From Closterium sp. NIES-65 (taxonomy: Eukaryota > Streptophyta > Zygnematophyceae > Desmidiales > Closteriaceae): a DNA stretch of 64,000 bases. Within the stretch, counting starts at the first letter, position 1, and every line of letters starts with the position of its first letter. Of this stretch, positions 46,601-54,240 are shown one piece after another. Position numbers and translations under genes: made by a program. The stretch is from assembly GCA_948144175.1 (NCBI GenBank), contig CANXME010002089.1, positions 372,001 through 436,000 of the forward strand. The letters are read 5' to 3'. Under the pieces are notes generated by a model, which had not been told where the DNA came from, searched no databases, and saw only the letters and a list, made by a program, of their open reading frames with translations.

Positions 46601-49382
46601 AGCTTACAACACCCGGAGGTAGTGGGGGAAGGCGGAGGAAGGGAGGGCTCACAGCAGCGGGGGGCGGCATGGGTGGGGAGGCATCGGGGATGAGGTCAGC
46701 GAGTCCGGGTGGGTCGTCAAATGGGTCGTCCAACACGTGCACTCGGCGTATGCTGGTGGGGGAGGAGGCGGGGGAGAGGCGGCAATTGGGGACCTGATGA
46801 CTCATGAGTTGTCATGAAGCACAGAGGCGCAGCACAGACGACCAGCTGTGTGCATGGTAGCGCCCTGTAACCATCAGCTGTGTGCATGGTAGCGCCCTGT
46901 AACCATCAGCTGTGTGCATGGTAGCGCTCTGTAACCATCAGCTGTGTGCATGGTAGCGCCCCATAACCATCAGCTGTGTGCATGGTAGCGCCCTGTAACC
47001 ATCAGCTGTGTGCATGGTAGCGCCCTGTAACCATCAGCTGTGTGCATGGTAGCGCCCTGTAACCATCAGCTGTGTGCATGGTAGCGCCCTGTAACCATCA
47101 GCTGTGTGCATGGTAGCGCCCTGTAACCATCAGCTGTGTGCATGCTAGCAGCCCTGCAACGGCCATCAGCGGGATTCCCAGAGAAACTGGCGCGTACCGG
47201 ATGTTCTTGAAGGGGCGTACCGGATGTTCTTGAAGGGGCGTACCGGATGTTCTTGAAGGGGCGGCCTTTGTCGTCCACAAATGCCTCGTTGATGCGCTGC
47301 AGCGTGTCCAACCCCTCCGCCACCTCGCCAAATATCTGATGCCATACCGTGCCGTGCCATGTCGTGCCGTGCCGTGCCATGCCATGCCATACCGTGCCGT
47401 GCCGTGCCATGCCATGCCGTGCCGTGCCGTGCGTGCCATGCCGTGCCGTGCCATGCACATGAGAGATGAAGAAGTTATGCAAGAGTGCAGTGAGATGCGG
47501 CGTGGCAGAGCCACATAAGCATGCCGTACCATGCCTGCCATGCAGAGAGACCATGCATGTGGTGCCATGCAGGTGCAACGAGTGCTGGGCAGCGAGGAGA
47601 AAAAAGCATAAATAATCTTGATAATCAGATGAGAGTGAGCAAGTGAGTGTCAGCATATGCTGGCGTCATGGTCTCACCGTGTGCTTGCCATCGAGTGAGT
47701 CCAGCCCAGCCCGCGTGGTGATGTAGAACTGGGCGGTAGGGGATGCCAGCAGGGGACGCCAAAAGGGGAGGGAGAAAAGAGGGCGGAGAGCGGAAGGAGG
47801 GTGGGAGAGGAGGGCATGGAAAATGCAAGAATGAATCATAATGAGTCGAGATGAGATCTCACTAATCCTGTGTGCAGGCCCAGCATGTGGGAAACGGGGC
47901 TGGGGGCAAACACGAGAAATAAGAAGAAAGCATGTGGGCCCAGCATGGATTTAGCCTGCGAGAGGTTGATTTGCAGGGAGAACCTTGGATTGGATTCTGA
48001 GCCTTGGATTCTGAGCCTTGGATTCTGAGCCTTGGATTCTGAGCCTTGGATTCTGAGCCTTTGATTCTGAGCCTCTTTGCACTGATATGTAGCGGTGGGT
48101 TAAGCAACGTGCCTATGAGCGTGCGTGTGCATGGGAGGGGTGTAAGAAGTGCTGGATGGTGGCAAGTGGAGGCCAACGGAGACTACCAGGCCTGCAGAAT
48201 TCAGTAGGGAAAAATGATAACTCGCCTGAGAGGCGATGAGGGTCACCTGAGAGGCGTTGAGGGTCACCTGAGAGGCGATAAGGGTCACCTGAGAGGCGTT
48301 GAGGGTCACCTGAGAGGCGTTGAGGGTCACCTGAGAGGCGTTGAGGGTCACCTGAGAGGCGTTGAGGGTCACCTGAGAGGCGTTGAGGGTCACCTGAGAG
48401 GCGTTGAGGGTCACCTGAGAGGCGTTGAGGTTGCTGTCTCCGCTGGCCATGGCGACCACCCCCACCTTGTCGTGCTTCAGCCCCGCCCGGATCTCATCCT
48501 CAAAGAACCGCGCCTGCTCTCCGTACAGGAACCTGCCATTCGGGTGGGGAGAGGGGGGGGGGGGGGGTGGGTGGGGGGGGAGGAGTTGGGGATAGGGGTT
48601 TGGGCATGGACCGCAGCAGGGAGGGGAGTGGGTGTGTGGTGTGGCACGACAACCGGCTGTGGTGCAGCAACCTCACCAACCCATGCCCCTCACACCACAC
48701 TTGAGCATGGTACTCAACTCCGGTCATTTTTGTGAATGGGTTGGGTTAAACTGATTGCGTCAGTCTGACTTCACATGCCGTGTCTGGCCGCCATCAAACA
48801 TTGGCCCATTTGACGCGCGTTAGGTAGCGTAGCGCCCCACACACCCCTCGCCCCACACACCCATCGCCACCCCTCGCCCCTCACACCTCTCGCCCCTCAC
48901 ACACCCGTCGCCCCACACACCCCGTGCCCCCCCACGCACTTGTAAACGGAGTCACCACCAGCGCCAGTGGCGGTGGGGTCGCCCGTCTGCACGATGAAGT
49001 CGCGCTGCACGCGGTGGAAGACGCAGTGGTGGTAGTACTTCATCCTGGGGGGGGGGAAGAGGATGGGCATAGGCATGCCGCGGCGTGACAGCAGAGGTTC
49101 TGGAGGGATAGTTGCGAGGGCAGGGGCGGGAGGGAGGTTGCAAGAGCCGTAGCAAAGAATTCGAGGCACTTCATCCATTTCGCGCGTCATTGAACGGTGA
49201 AGGTATGTGAGGGGCGACGCGAGAAGGGCGGGGGGGAGGGGAGGTGCTTTGGGTTGGCAGGGGGAGGGCGCGAGCGCGACTGACTTGGCGAGTTTGAGGA
49301 AGTTCTTAGTGGCGAGCGGGCAGAGGTCCGTGTGCAGGTCGATCACCATCTCGCCCACACTAGTCTCCACCAGCACCGCCAT
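40665..49382 (-). CDS. CYP59: CYP59-like nuclear cyclophilin (PPIase + RRM + zinc knuckle), 13 exons
   Basis: A peptidyl-prolyl isomerase of the CYP59 type, which in plants binds RNA and the RNA polymerase II tail in the nucleus. Exons (minus strand): 49382-49285, 49044-48940, 48532-48415, 47728-47678, 47335-47244, 46752-46653, 45952-45833, 45222-45145, 44327-44281, 44020-43965, 43595-43555, 42781-42369, 42021-40665. All introns are GT-AG and the sum is 2,676 bases, giving 891 aa. Residues 1-165 form the cyclophilin domain ([36 protein letters not shown]). The conserved DDPFDDPP follows, then [13 protein letters not shown], an RRM ([12 protein letters not shown] to [10 protein letters not shown]) and a CCHC knuckle. 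The last ~450 residues are Arg/Glu/Asp/Lys-rich, about twice the usual tail as I recall the family. The first ATG in frame was taken as the start. The match to known CYP59 is from memory; the splice sites are read from sequence. Donors of introns 3, 5, 7 and 8 are embedded in tandem repeats. Confidence 0.93.
41512..41645 (-). repeat. Coding 27-bp repeat in the CYP59-like tail
   Basis: About five in-frame copies of a 27-bp unit encoding DAEKGRQRK with small changes (N for K, W for R). It lies in the last exon, so copy-number change would alter the tail length in steps of nine residues. Confidence 0.9.
42972..43535 (-). repeat. 14-bp minisatellite in intron 11 of the CYP59-like gene
   Basis: About 40 copies of a 14-bp unit made of two related 7-mers (plus strand GAGCAAT and GAGCAAG/GAGCACG). 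It fills most of the 773-bp intron and gives long meaningless open frames on the minus strand. Confidence 0.95.
43858..43955. repeat. CCATCACCAC repeats in intron 10
   Basis: Short irregular repeats of CCCCATCACCAC just inside the donor of intron 10 of the CYP59-like gene. Confidence 0.8.
44354..44655. repeat. 14-bp minisatellite in intron 8
   Basis: About 21 copies of GATGCCATGCATGT, close to the acceptor of intron 8. The unit contains the palindrome ATGCAT. Confidence 0.95.
44737..45170 (-). repeat. 46-bp repeat reproducing the exon 8 end and donor
   Basis: Eight 46-bp units (counting the exon copy), plus three shorter units at the far end. On the gene strand each unit carries CCCGTCACYCAG|GTGTGTTCC, the same words as the exon 8 end and donor at 45145/45144. 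The Y alternates between T and C along the array. Confidence 0.95.
45320..45435 (-). repeat. Junction-like repeats near the acceptor of intron 7
   Basis: About five units of 18-20 bp. On the gene strand they read GTGGTGCTGAGATGGTAGAG with variants, resembling the exon 7 end and donor (GTGGTGCTGGAGATG|GTGAG). Confidence 0.8.
45436..45789. other. AT-richer insert within intron 7
   Basis: About 350 bp of different base composition between two blocks of junction-like repeats. It has several AACCCAA/TTGGGTT words. No open frame, clear terminal repeat or known family was recognised. It may be an inserted short element. Confidence 0.4.
45790..45850 (-). repeat. Duplicated exon 7/donor junction
   Basis: On the gene strand the exon end GGTGCTGGAGATG|GTGAGAG is followed 30 bp later by GGTGCTGAAATG|GTGAGAG, a second copy with an equivalent donor. 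Confidence 0.85.
46028..46145 (-). pseudogene. Decayed partial copy of exon 7 in intron 6
   Basis: This stretch repeats the start of exon 7 and the intron before it. The gene strand reads a protein with LEGDWVPMA where the exon has LEDDWVPMD, and the flanking GCACCCACGGGCC resembles the flank of the real exon. It lies about 115 bp upstream of exon 7. It is probably a tandem duplicate no longer used; whether it is ever spliced in is unknown. Confidence 0.75.
46265..46482. repeat. 13-bp minisatellite in intron 6
   Basis: About 16 nearly perfect copies of GGTCCAGATACAA. Confidence 0.95.
46845..47150. repeat. 32-bp minisatellite in intron 5
   Basis: About nine copies of a 32-bp unit containing CAGCTGTGTGCATGGTAGCG, with very few differences between copies. 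Confidence 0.95.
47193..47261 (-). repeat. 23-bp repeat reproducing the exon 5 end and donor
   Basis: Three 23-bp units. The first on the gene strand is the real exon end, CCCTTCAAGAACATCCG followed by the donor GTACGC. The next two repeat the same words inside the intron. Confidence 0.92.
47340..47460. repeat. Simple repeats near the acceptor of intron 4
   Basis: Irregular CCGTG and CCATG pentamers directly upstream of the exon 5 acceptor on the gene strand. Confidence 0.85.
47990..48075. repeat. 14-bp repeat in intron 3
   Basis: About six copies of GAGCCTTGGATTCT. Confidence 0.88.
48226..48430 (-). repeat. 21-bp repeat reproducing the exon 3 end and donor
   Basis: About ten units of 21 bp. 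On the gene strand the exon end CTCAACGCCTCTCAG| and donor GTGACC recur in every unit. The unit is a multiple of three without a stop, so the frame reads VTLNASQ again and again beyond the exon. Confidence 0.95.
48545..48582. repeat. G-run in intron 2
   Basis: Nearly continuous G tracts directly upstream (gene strand) of the exon 3 acceptor, so the gene strand is C-rich there, in the place of a polypyrimidine tract. Confidence 0.8.
48835..48937. repeat. Irregular CGCCCCACACACCC repeats in intron 2
   Basis: Five to six degenerate units next to the exon 2 donor. They do not copy the exon. Confidence 0.75.
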
Positions 49383-49534
49383 CCGCCCCCTCCGCCCCCT
49401 CCGCTACCTGCTGCTCTCTTCCAGTCGGCGAAACAGGCCTGCGGGAGGCGCGGCGCGGCAGCAAGAGAGAGAGTCAGCAGACGACGAGAGTGCTGACCCT
49501 TCGTGTCAGCTTCAGGCGCTCACACTGAGAGCGC

Positions 49535-49640
49535 GCAGAGAGAGCGCGGAGGGAGAGCGCGGAGGGAGAGCGCGGAGGGAGAGCGCGGAGGGAGAGCGCG
49601 GAGGGAGAGCGCGGAGGGAGAGCGCGGAGGGAGAGCGCGA
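49535..49640. repeat. 13-bp array in the divergent promoter
   Basis: About eight perfect copies of GAGAGCGCGGAGG, 150-260 bp upstream of the CYP59-like start. Confidence 0.93.
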
Positions 49641-49939
49641 TCAGTGGGGAAAGTGGAGTGGCGAGCGAATAGTTTTCCGTAGCCACCGCTTCACTCTAGA
49701 CCATCTATCCACGGGCCTTACTGACTCAAGCGGTGGGAGGTTGAGCGAGAGCGGACGGGGATTGGTGGGACGCGATGCAGCGCGTGAGGCGGCCGACGCG
49801 CGGAGAAGATCGGGGCGGCGAGGAGCGCGTGCGGTGGGTGGGTGCGAGGGATGGAGGTGTGAGGTTGGGCGGCAGGCAGATGGCAATCGAATGAGCATGA
49901 GGGATGGGAAGGCCTGTGTGGAAATTAGGGCAAAGAAAT

Positions 49940-50035
49940 GTGTTGGGGCAGGGGACCTCGCGAAAAAGAACGTGTTGGGCAGGGGACCTCGCGAAAAAGA
50001 ACGTGTTGGGGCAGGGGACCTCGCGAAAACGATAG
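49940..50035. repeat. 31-32 bp array upstream of the hydrolase
   Basis: Three copies of a unit containing CAGGGGACCTCGCGAAAA, 160-255 bp upstream of the hydrolase ATG. Confidence 0.93.
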
Positions 50036-50194
50036 CGAAGGTGTACCATGTGATTCTTCTGCTCGACTAGTTCAAACCACTTCGCCAACCAAAATTTGCC
50101 TCGGGTCACTCCATTTCGTTGATACTCCGCCGTGCCCACATCACATTTCGTTCCAACACCCCAGCACAGCCACTACCGCACAGTCGACTTCCGC

Positions 50195-50730
50195 ATGGCC
50201 TCTCTCTCTCTCGCACCGCCGCTTCGCGCCTTCCATTCCGCCCCCTGCGCTGCACCGCTGTGCGCCACGCGGCCCTTGCAGCCTCGACCATTTCTTCGTC
50301 GCCAGTCGCAGCTTGTCGTACGCGCGTCGCATGGCGAACGACCCGCAGACGCGGCAAGCGACAGTCCGCCAGGCGAGTCGCAGCAGCGCGCCTTCGCCGC
50401 CGCCGGCACGGCCGCTCTGATTGGCGGCGACCCGCAGGCCGCCGCCGATGCTGCAGCCGCCGCCGCCCGTGAGGGTGACTCGGCGGACCCCGCCACTGGC
50501 GGCGCGCGCGTGCCCGGCGGCGATGGTGTCTCCGCGGGTCTCGCGCTCATCCTCTCCCACCAGCGGCGGTGGACGTGGCGCGGCGCCAGCATCAACTACT
50601 GCGACATTCCGCCCCGCGCCGGCGGCGAGGGCGCGGAGGAGAGCGGCGAGGAGGGGTGGCGGGGGAGAGAGGACGCGCCCGCCGTGGTGTTGGTGCACGG
50701 CTTCGGCGCTTCCATCGGCCACTGGCGCAG
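50195..50730 (+). CDS. Alpha/beta hydrolase, first exon (probably plastid-targeted)
   Basis: The first exon of a hydrolase of the alpha/beta fold, 178 codons plus two bases. The first in-frame ATG is at 50195. Residues 1-45 (MASLSLAPPLRAF start, rich in Ala/Ser/Pro/Arg, almost no acidic residues) look like a chloroplast transit peptide. An Ala-rich stretch follows, then RRWTWRGASINYCDIPP and AVVLVHGFGASIGHWR. The last holds the first core strand and the HGFG oxyanion motif seen in chloroplast hydrolases related to pheophytinase. The nucleophile and the rest of the fold lie in later exons that I do not see. The exon ends CACTGGCGCAG with donor GTGAGG. Downstream come a 19-bp array and several kilobases of transposons, so the gene either has a very long first intron or is truncated. 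The substrate cannot be told. Confidence 0.75.
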
Positions 50731-51168
50731 GTGAGGGGCACTGGCGCAGGTGAGGGCCACAGGCGCAGGTGAGGGGCACTGGCGCAGGTGAGGGGCACTG
50801 GCGCAGGTGAGGGGCACTGGCGCAGGTGAGGGGCACTGGCGCAGGTGAGGGGCACTAGCGCAGGTGAGGGGCACTGGCGCAGGTGAGGGGCACTGGCGCA
50901 GGTGAGGGGCACTGGCGCAGGTGAAGGGCACTGGCGCAGGTGAGGGGCACTGGCGCAGGTGAGGGGCACTGGCGCAGGTGAGGGGCACTGGCGCAGGTGA
51001 GGGGCACTGGCGCAGGTGAGGGGCACTGGCGCAGGTGAGGGCCACTGGCGCAGGTGAGGGGCACTGGCGCAGGTGAGGGGCACTGGCGCAGGTGAGGGCC
51101 ACTGGCGCAGGTGAGGGGCACTGGCGCAGGTGAGGGGCACTGGCGCAGGTGAGGGGCACTGGCGCAGG
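50712..51168 (+). repeat. 19-bp repeat reproducing the hydrolase exon end and donor
   Basis: About 24 units of GTGAGGGGCACTGGCGCAG with few variants. The exon ends in the same CACTGGCGCAG, so each unit carries a donor-like GTGAGG and an acceptor-like GCGCAG. Confidence 0.95.
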
Positions 51169-51332
51169 CTGATGGGTCAAATTCGCCTGATTGTTCTGCT
51201 CTCCGCCATGGCTCCTGCTTTAACTTCGGCACGCCCAATGTCTACCAATTTCCAGCCTGATGGCACATTTCTTCGGACCTTAATGTTCAGCTCGACTAGC
51301 GCTTTAAGAGGATACCTTTTTTGTGTTCATAC
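51169..51332. other. Unassigned sequence before MITE H
   Basis: About 160 bp between the 19-bp array and MITE H; no supported gene. The last eight bases, GTTCATAC, are the left half of the target duplication of H. The same unit continues at 52222. Confidence 0.4.
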
Positions 51333-52213
51333 TAGGGATGAGCAATATGACGAACACCTGTTCGGTTCGCCTCGAACACGTTCGAGGCGAACCGAACAAG
51401 ATTTTTTTTTGGCCTAAATTGTTCGGGGCGAACGTGTTCGGTGTTCGCCCGAACACGTTCGCCGTTCGCCCGGCTCAGCTGGCCGAGGCGCGACGAACAC
51501 GAACGTGTTCGTGATCGACACGGGCCTTCGACGAACGCCAATGTGTTCATCGACGAATAGGCCCGCGACCAATTTTTAGGGCGTGGGCCTTGGTGTTTGG
51601 GCTCAGATCAAGGCCTTTTGCCGCTGCTTAAGTGCGGATCAAGGCCTTTTGCCGTTGCTTAAGTGCGGATCAAGGCATTTCGCCGTTGCTTAAGCTCAGA
51701 TCTAGCATTTCGCCGTTGCTTAAGCGTAGATCTAGCATTTCGCCGTTGCTTAAGCGTAGATCTAGCATTTCGCCGTTGCTTAAGCGTAGATCTAGCATTT
51801 CGCTGTTGCTTAAGTGCGGATCAAGCATTTCGCCGTTGCTTAAGCTCAGATCTAGCATTTCGCCGTTGCTTAAGCTCAGATCTAGCATTTCGCCGTTGCT
51901 TAAGCGTAGATCTAGCATGGGCGGTTCTAGCAGGGCGGGACTGGCTTGCAGGGTGGGGGGAGGGAATGTGAAACATTTGGATTTCACTCTACCTGGATCC
52001 GAGAAGGTCCTTTAAGGCGAACGCGAACATGTTCTGGGCGAACGTGTTCGTGTTCGCCAAAACGTACGAAATGTTCGCCTCTCTTGGCGAACTTCGAACA
52101 CCCTTTCTGGTGTAAAGTGTTCGGCGAACCGAACAGTGTTCGGTTCGCCAAACAGCCATGTTCGAGCCCAGGCAAACACGAACATGTTCGTGTTCGCCAT
52201 TTGCTCATCCCTA
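51333..52213. mobile_element. Non-autonomous hAT element (MITE) H
   Basis: An 881-bp element with inverted ends TAGGGATGAGCAA and TTGCTCATCCCTA and perfect 8-bp duplications GTTCATAC (51325-51332 and 52214-52221), the mark of the hAT superfamily. The outer 150-200 bp on each side are full of CGAAC/GTTCG words, probable transposase-binding sites. The middle is a 30-bp tandem array (51605-51930). There is no transposase. Ends and subterminal words match hAT element I, which is the likely source of a mobilising transposase. Confidence 0.93.
51605..51930. repeat. 30-bp array inside MITE H
   Basis: About ten copies of a 30-bp unit with GATCTAGCATTTCGCCGTTG. The open frames through it are repeats of ten residues and not a gene. 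Confidence 0.93.
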
Positions 52214-52221
52214 GTTCATAC

Positions 52222-52564
52222 AGTGAACATTGGTGAATCTTACCTAGCCGCAGGAACTATCAAGGCTCATGCCTTATCAAGCTTCTCGGCAGTACCATGG
52301 CGCCTTGGTTTCACAGAGCCTGAAGTGGATTGGTTACTGGATCCTGATCCGCCAGATTTGCGGTTTTTGTTATCCTGTTCCTCGAGATCGTCAACAACCC
52401 TCGGACTTGGCTCAACTACACAAGGCTCAGGCATTGCACTCGTTCGGGAAGCAACAAGTTATATAAGCAAAGGCAGCAACAAGGGTGTTCACATATTCGT
52501 GCTCAGAGGAGGTTTCTTATTAAGCTTCTGCTCAAGCCTGTCCCTCCGTTATCGTCATTGCACA
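52222..52564 (+). other. Region upstream of LINE ORF1
   Basis: About 340 bp between MITE H and the ORF1 start. The frame of ORF1 is open upstream through it, but no conserved domain was recognised. It may be the 5' untranslated part of LINE K; its left boundary is unknown. Confidence 0.4.
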
Positions 52565-53632
52565 ATGGCGGGAGGTCGACGCAACGGACGGGGTGGCGGA
52601 AAGATTGGAGGAAAAGTTATTGATACTGCTGGCAACACCCCTTTGACCAGCGCGGATCACTCTCCGGAGACGAGTCCTCTATTGTTGACGCAAGCTTCAC
52701 CCCAAGCTCCCCTCACGACGGCAGTTAACGATGTGCTGGGAGAGGTGGCGAAAATCTCCCTGCAAGAGCGGTTGTCTGCTTTGAAGGACAACGAGCTTAA
52801 GGACAATAAGGAGGGTAATGAGACGCAGCAACCGCAACCGACCTCGTCAGCTGGCGGATCGCCGAATCCTGTGACAATGGCACCTGCGGCTACGGCAGAA
52901 GGTTGCAGCAAATACGTGGATGAGGATGAGTGCTGGGACAGTGACGACGAGGACGACTTCGACCCAACTGCGGTCAGCCTGCTCGCGTCCCAAGTCAGCT
53001 TCCCACTTACGCTTCTGATCCCTATTCAGTGGGAGAGCGAGGTCCCGAAGTTGAAGCCTACGGTCATTGCGCACCTGGATCACTGGAAGGCTTCGTTGAC
53101 GGTCGACGCGCAGACGACCACGAAGTATCAGGAGATGCTGCCGCTGTGGCTGTCAAAGAAGCGATACGATCGGCTTCAAGTTACCTTTCAGCACGCGAGT
53201 GATGCGGCTTCGGTCTGGCGGCGCTCCATCGAGCACGATGTGGGGAAGGGGGTTACTCTGACGCTTAACTGGCAGCACCCGGAGAACGCGACTTACAGGA
53301 AGGAGCGTCAGCAGAACCCAGATGCGGTGGAAGTGCTGTTGAAGTATGTTCCGGCTGGCGTCTCTCCAGAGCTGGTCCGTAAGATGCTGACGGAGGTTGT
53401 GCTGCTCAAGAAAGGCAAACCTGCGTTCAGCAAAGGCGTGGGCTTCCACAGAGTGCAGGACCCAGTTACCGGTATTGACACTGGCAAAATACGTGGTCTG
53501 TTGATCGAGCATGAGAATGACGTCGACCCATGGCGTCATGCGGTTGCTGATCTGTCGAACCCCGGAAGGAAGCTGATGGTTCATTATCCTGTACTCACCT
53601 GCGGTTACCGCAAGGGTCAGCATCTGACGTAG
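52565..53632 (+). CDS. LINE K, ORF1 protein
   Basis: A 355-residue frame starting MAGGRRNGRGGGKIGGKV. It has a basic Gly/Arg start, a low-complexity Ser/Pro/Gln middle (to about residue 110), an acidic patch (DEDECWDSDDEDDFD) and a longer globular part with several Trp and Lys/Arg clusters. I recognise no zinc knuckle or RRM. Its place directly ahead of an endonuclease/reverse transcriptase frame makes it the nucleic-acid-binding ORF1 of the LINE. It runs unbroken to its stop, in contrast to ORF2. Confidence 0.7.
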   Translation: MAGGRRNGRGGGKIGGKVIDTAGNTPLTSADHSPETSPLLLTQASPQAPLTTAVNDVLGEVAKISLQERLSALKDNELKDNKEGNETQQPQPTSSAGGSPNPVTMAPAATAEGCSKYVDEDECWDSDDEDDFDPTAVSLLASQVSFPLTLLIPIQWESEVPKLKPTVIAHLDHWKASLTVDAQTTTKYQEMLPLWLSKKRYDRLQVTFQHASDAASVWRRSIEHDVGKGVTLTLNWQHPENATYRKERQQNPDAVEVLLKYVPAGVSPELVRKMLTEVVLLKKGKPAFSKGVGFHRVQDPVTGIDTGKIRGLLIEHENDVDPWRHAVADLSNPGRKLMVHYPVLTCGYRKGQHLT

Positions 53633-54240
53633 TATCACAACGCTTATGTCACGGAGCGTCAATCCAGCATCAGCAAATGGACCTTGTCTGTCGCAAAGGT
53701 TCATGCGATCAACGGTATCAGTGTCTCGCTTTTCTCACCTTTGCCGCTCCTGTCTTTTCCTTCGAATTCTACTGACGTCCCGGCTCAAACCCCTCCTCGC
53801 AACTGCATCGCTGAAAGTCACAGCATTAACGAAAGACATTCTCAAGGACCCGGCTATCGTTCTCACCTCCACAGGGGGGTCGCGGGAGGACTGGGTGTGT
53901 GTGGTCGCTGCTTGCGACAAAGCGCAGGGTGCCAGCTTCGAGCAGGCATTGGCTCACGTCGCATCACTCCGTCACAAGACGAACCTGACGAAGCCGGGTG
54001 CTGCTACCCGCGCCAGGTAACCGCCTGGATGCCGCTGTCCCGAGAGTACACATCCGCAGGAGTACAGAGGAGGAGGATGGCAGTTCAGTTTTCGCTTCAG
54101 TTTCAGTCGTGGTAGCAGTAGTGGCAGTTTCAATGTTGTGCAATTCTATGGTGCGGCCGGTGACAGCGGCGCGCGTGTATCAAGAGATTTGTATCAGTTC
54201 CCAGCCCGTAGATGCGAAGGGGCTTCTCACCTGTTTTTAG
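53633..54240 (+). other. Inter-ORF region of LINE K
   Basis: About 600 bp between ORF1 and ORF2. Short frames occur in all phases but none is convincing. It probably contains decayed ORF1 tail or spacer. Confidence 0.4.

Larger units (their letters stand above)
49383..50194. promoter_or_regulatory. Divergent promoter region between CYP59-like gene and hydrolase
   Basis: 812 bp lie between the two ATG codons, so both promoters and 5' untranslated regions must be here. The region holds two tandem arrays: about eight copies of the 13-bp unit GAGAGCGCGGAGG (49535-49640) and three copies of a 31-32 bp unit with GGGGACCTCGCGAAAA (49940-50035). No TATA box was recognised. Confidence 0.6.

Noticed and set aside
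44737-47150. Regular repeats that could recall a CRISPR array
   Set aside because: The units are joined directly without unique spacers, the DNA is eukaryotic, and the units lie inside introns.
49207-50070. Plus-strand frame of 287 codons over the divergent promoter
   Set aside because: It starts opposite exon 1 of the CYP59-like gene and runs through two tandem arrays; it has no domain and a biased composition.
51632-52015. Frames in MITE H with ten-residue periodicity
   Set aside because: Translation of the 30-bp array; H has no coding capacity.
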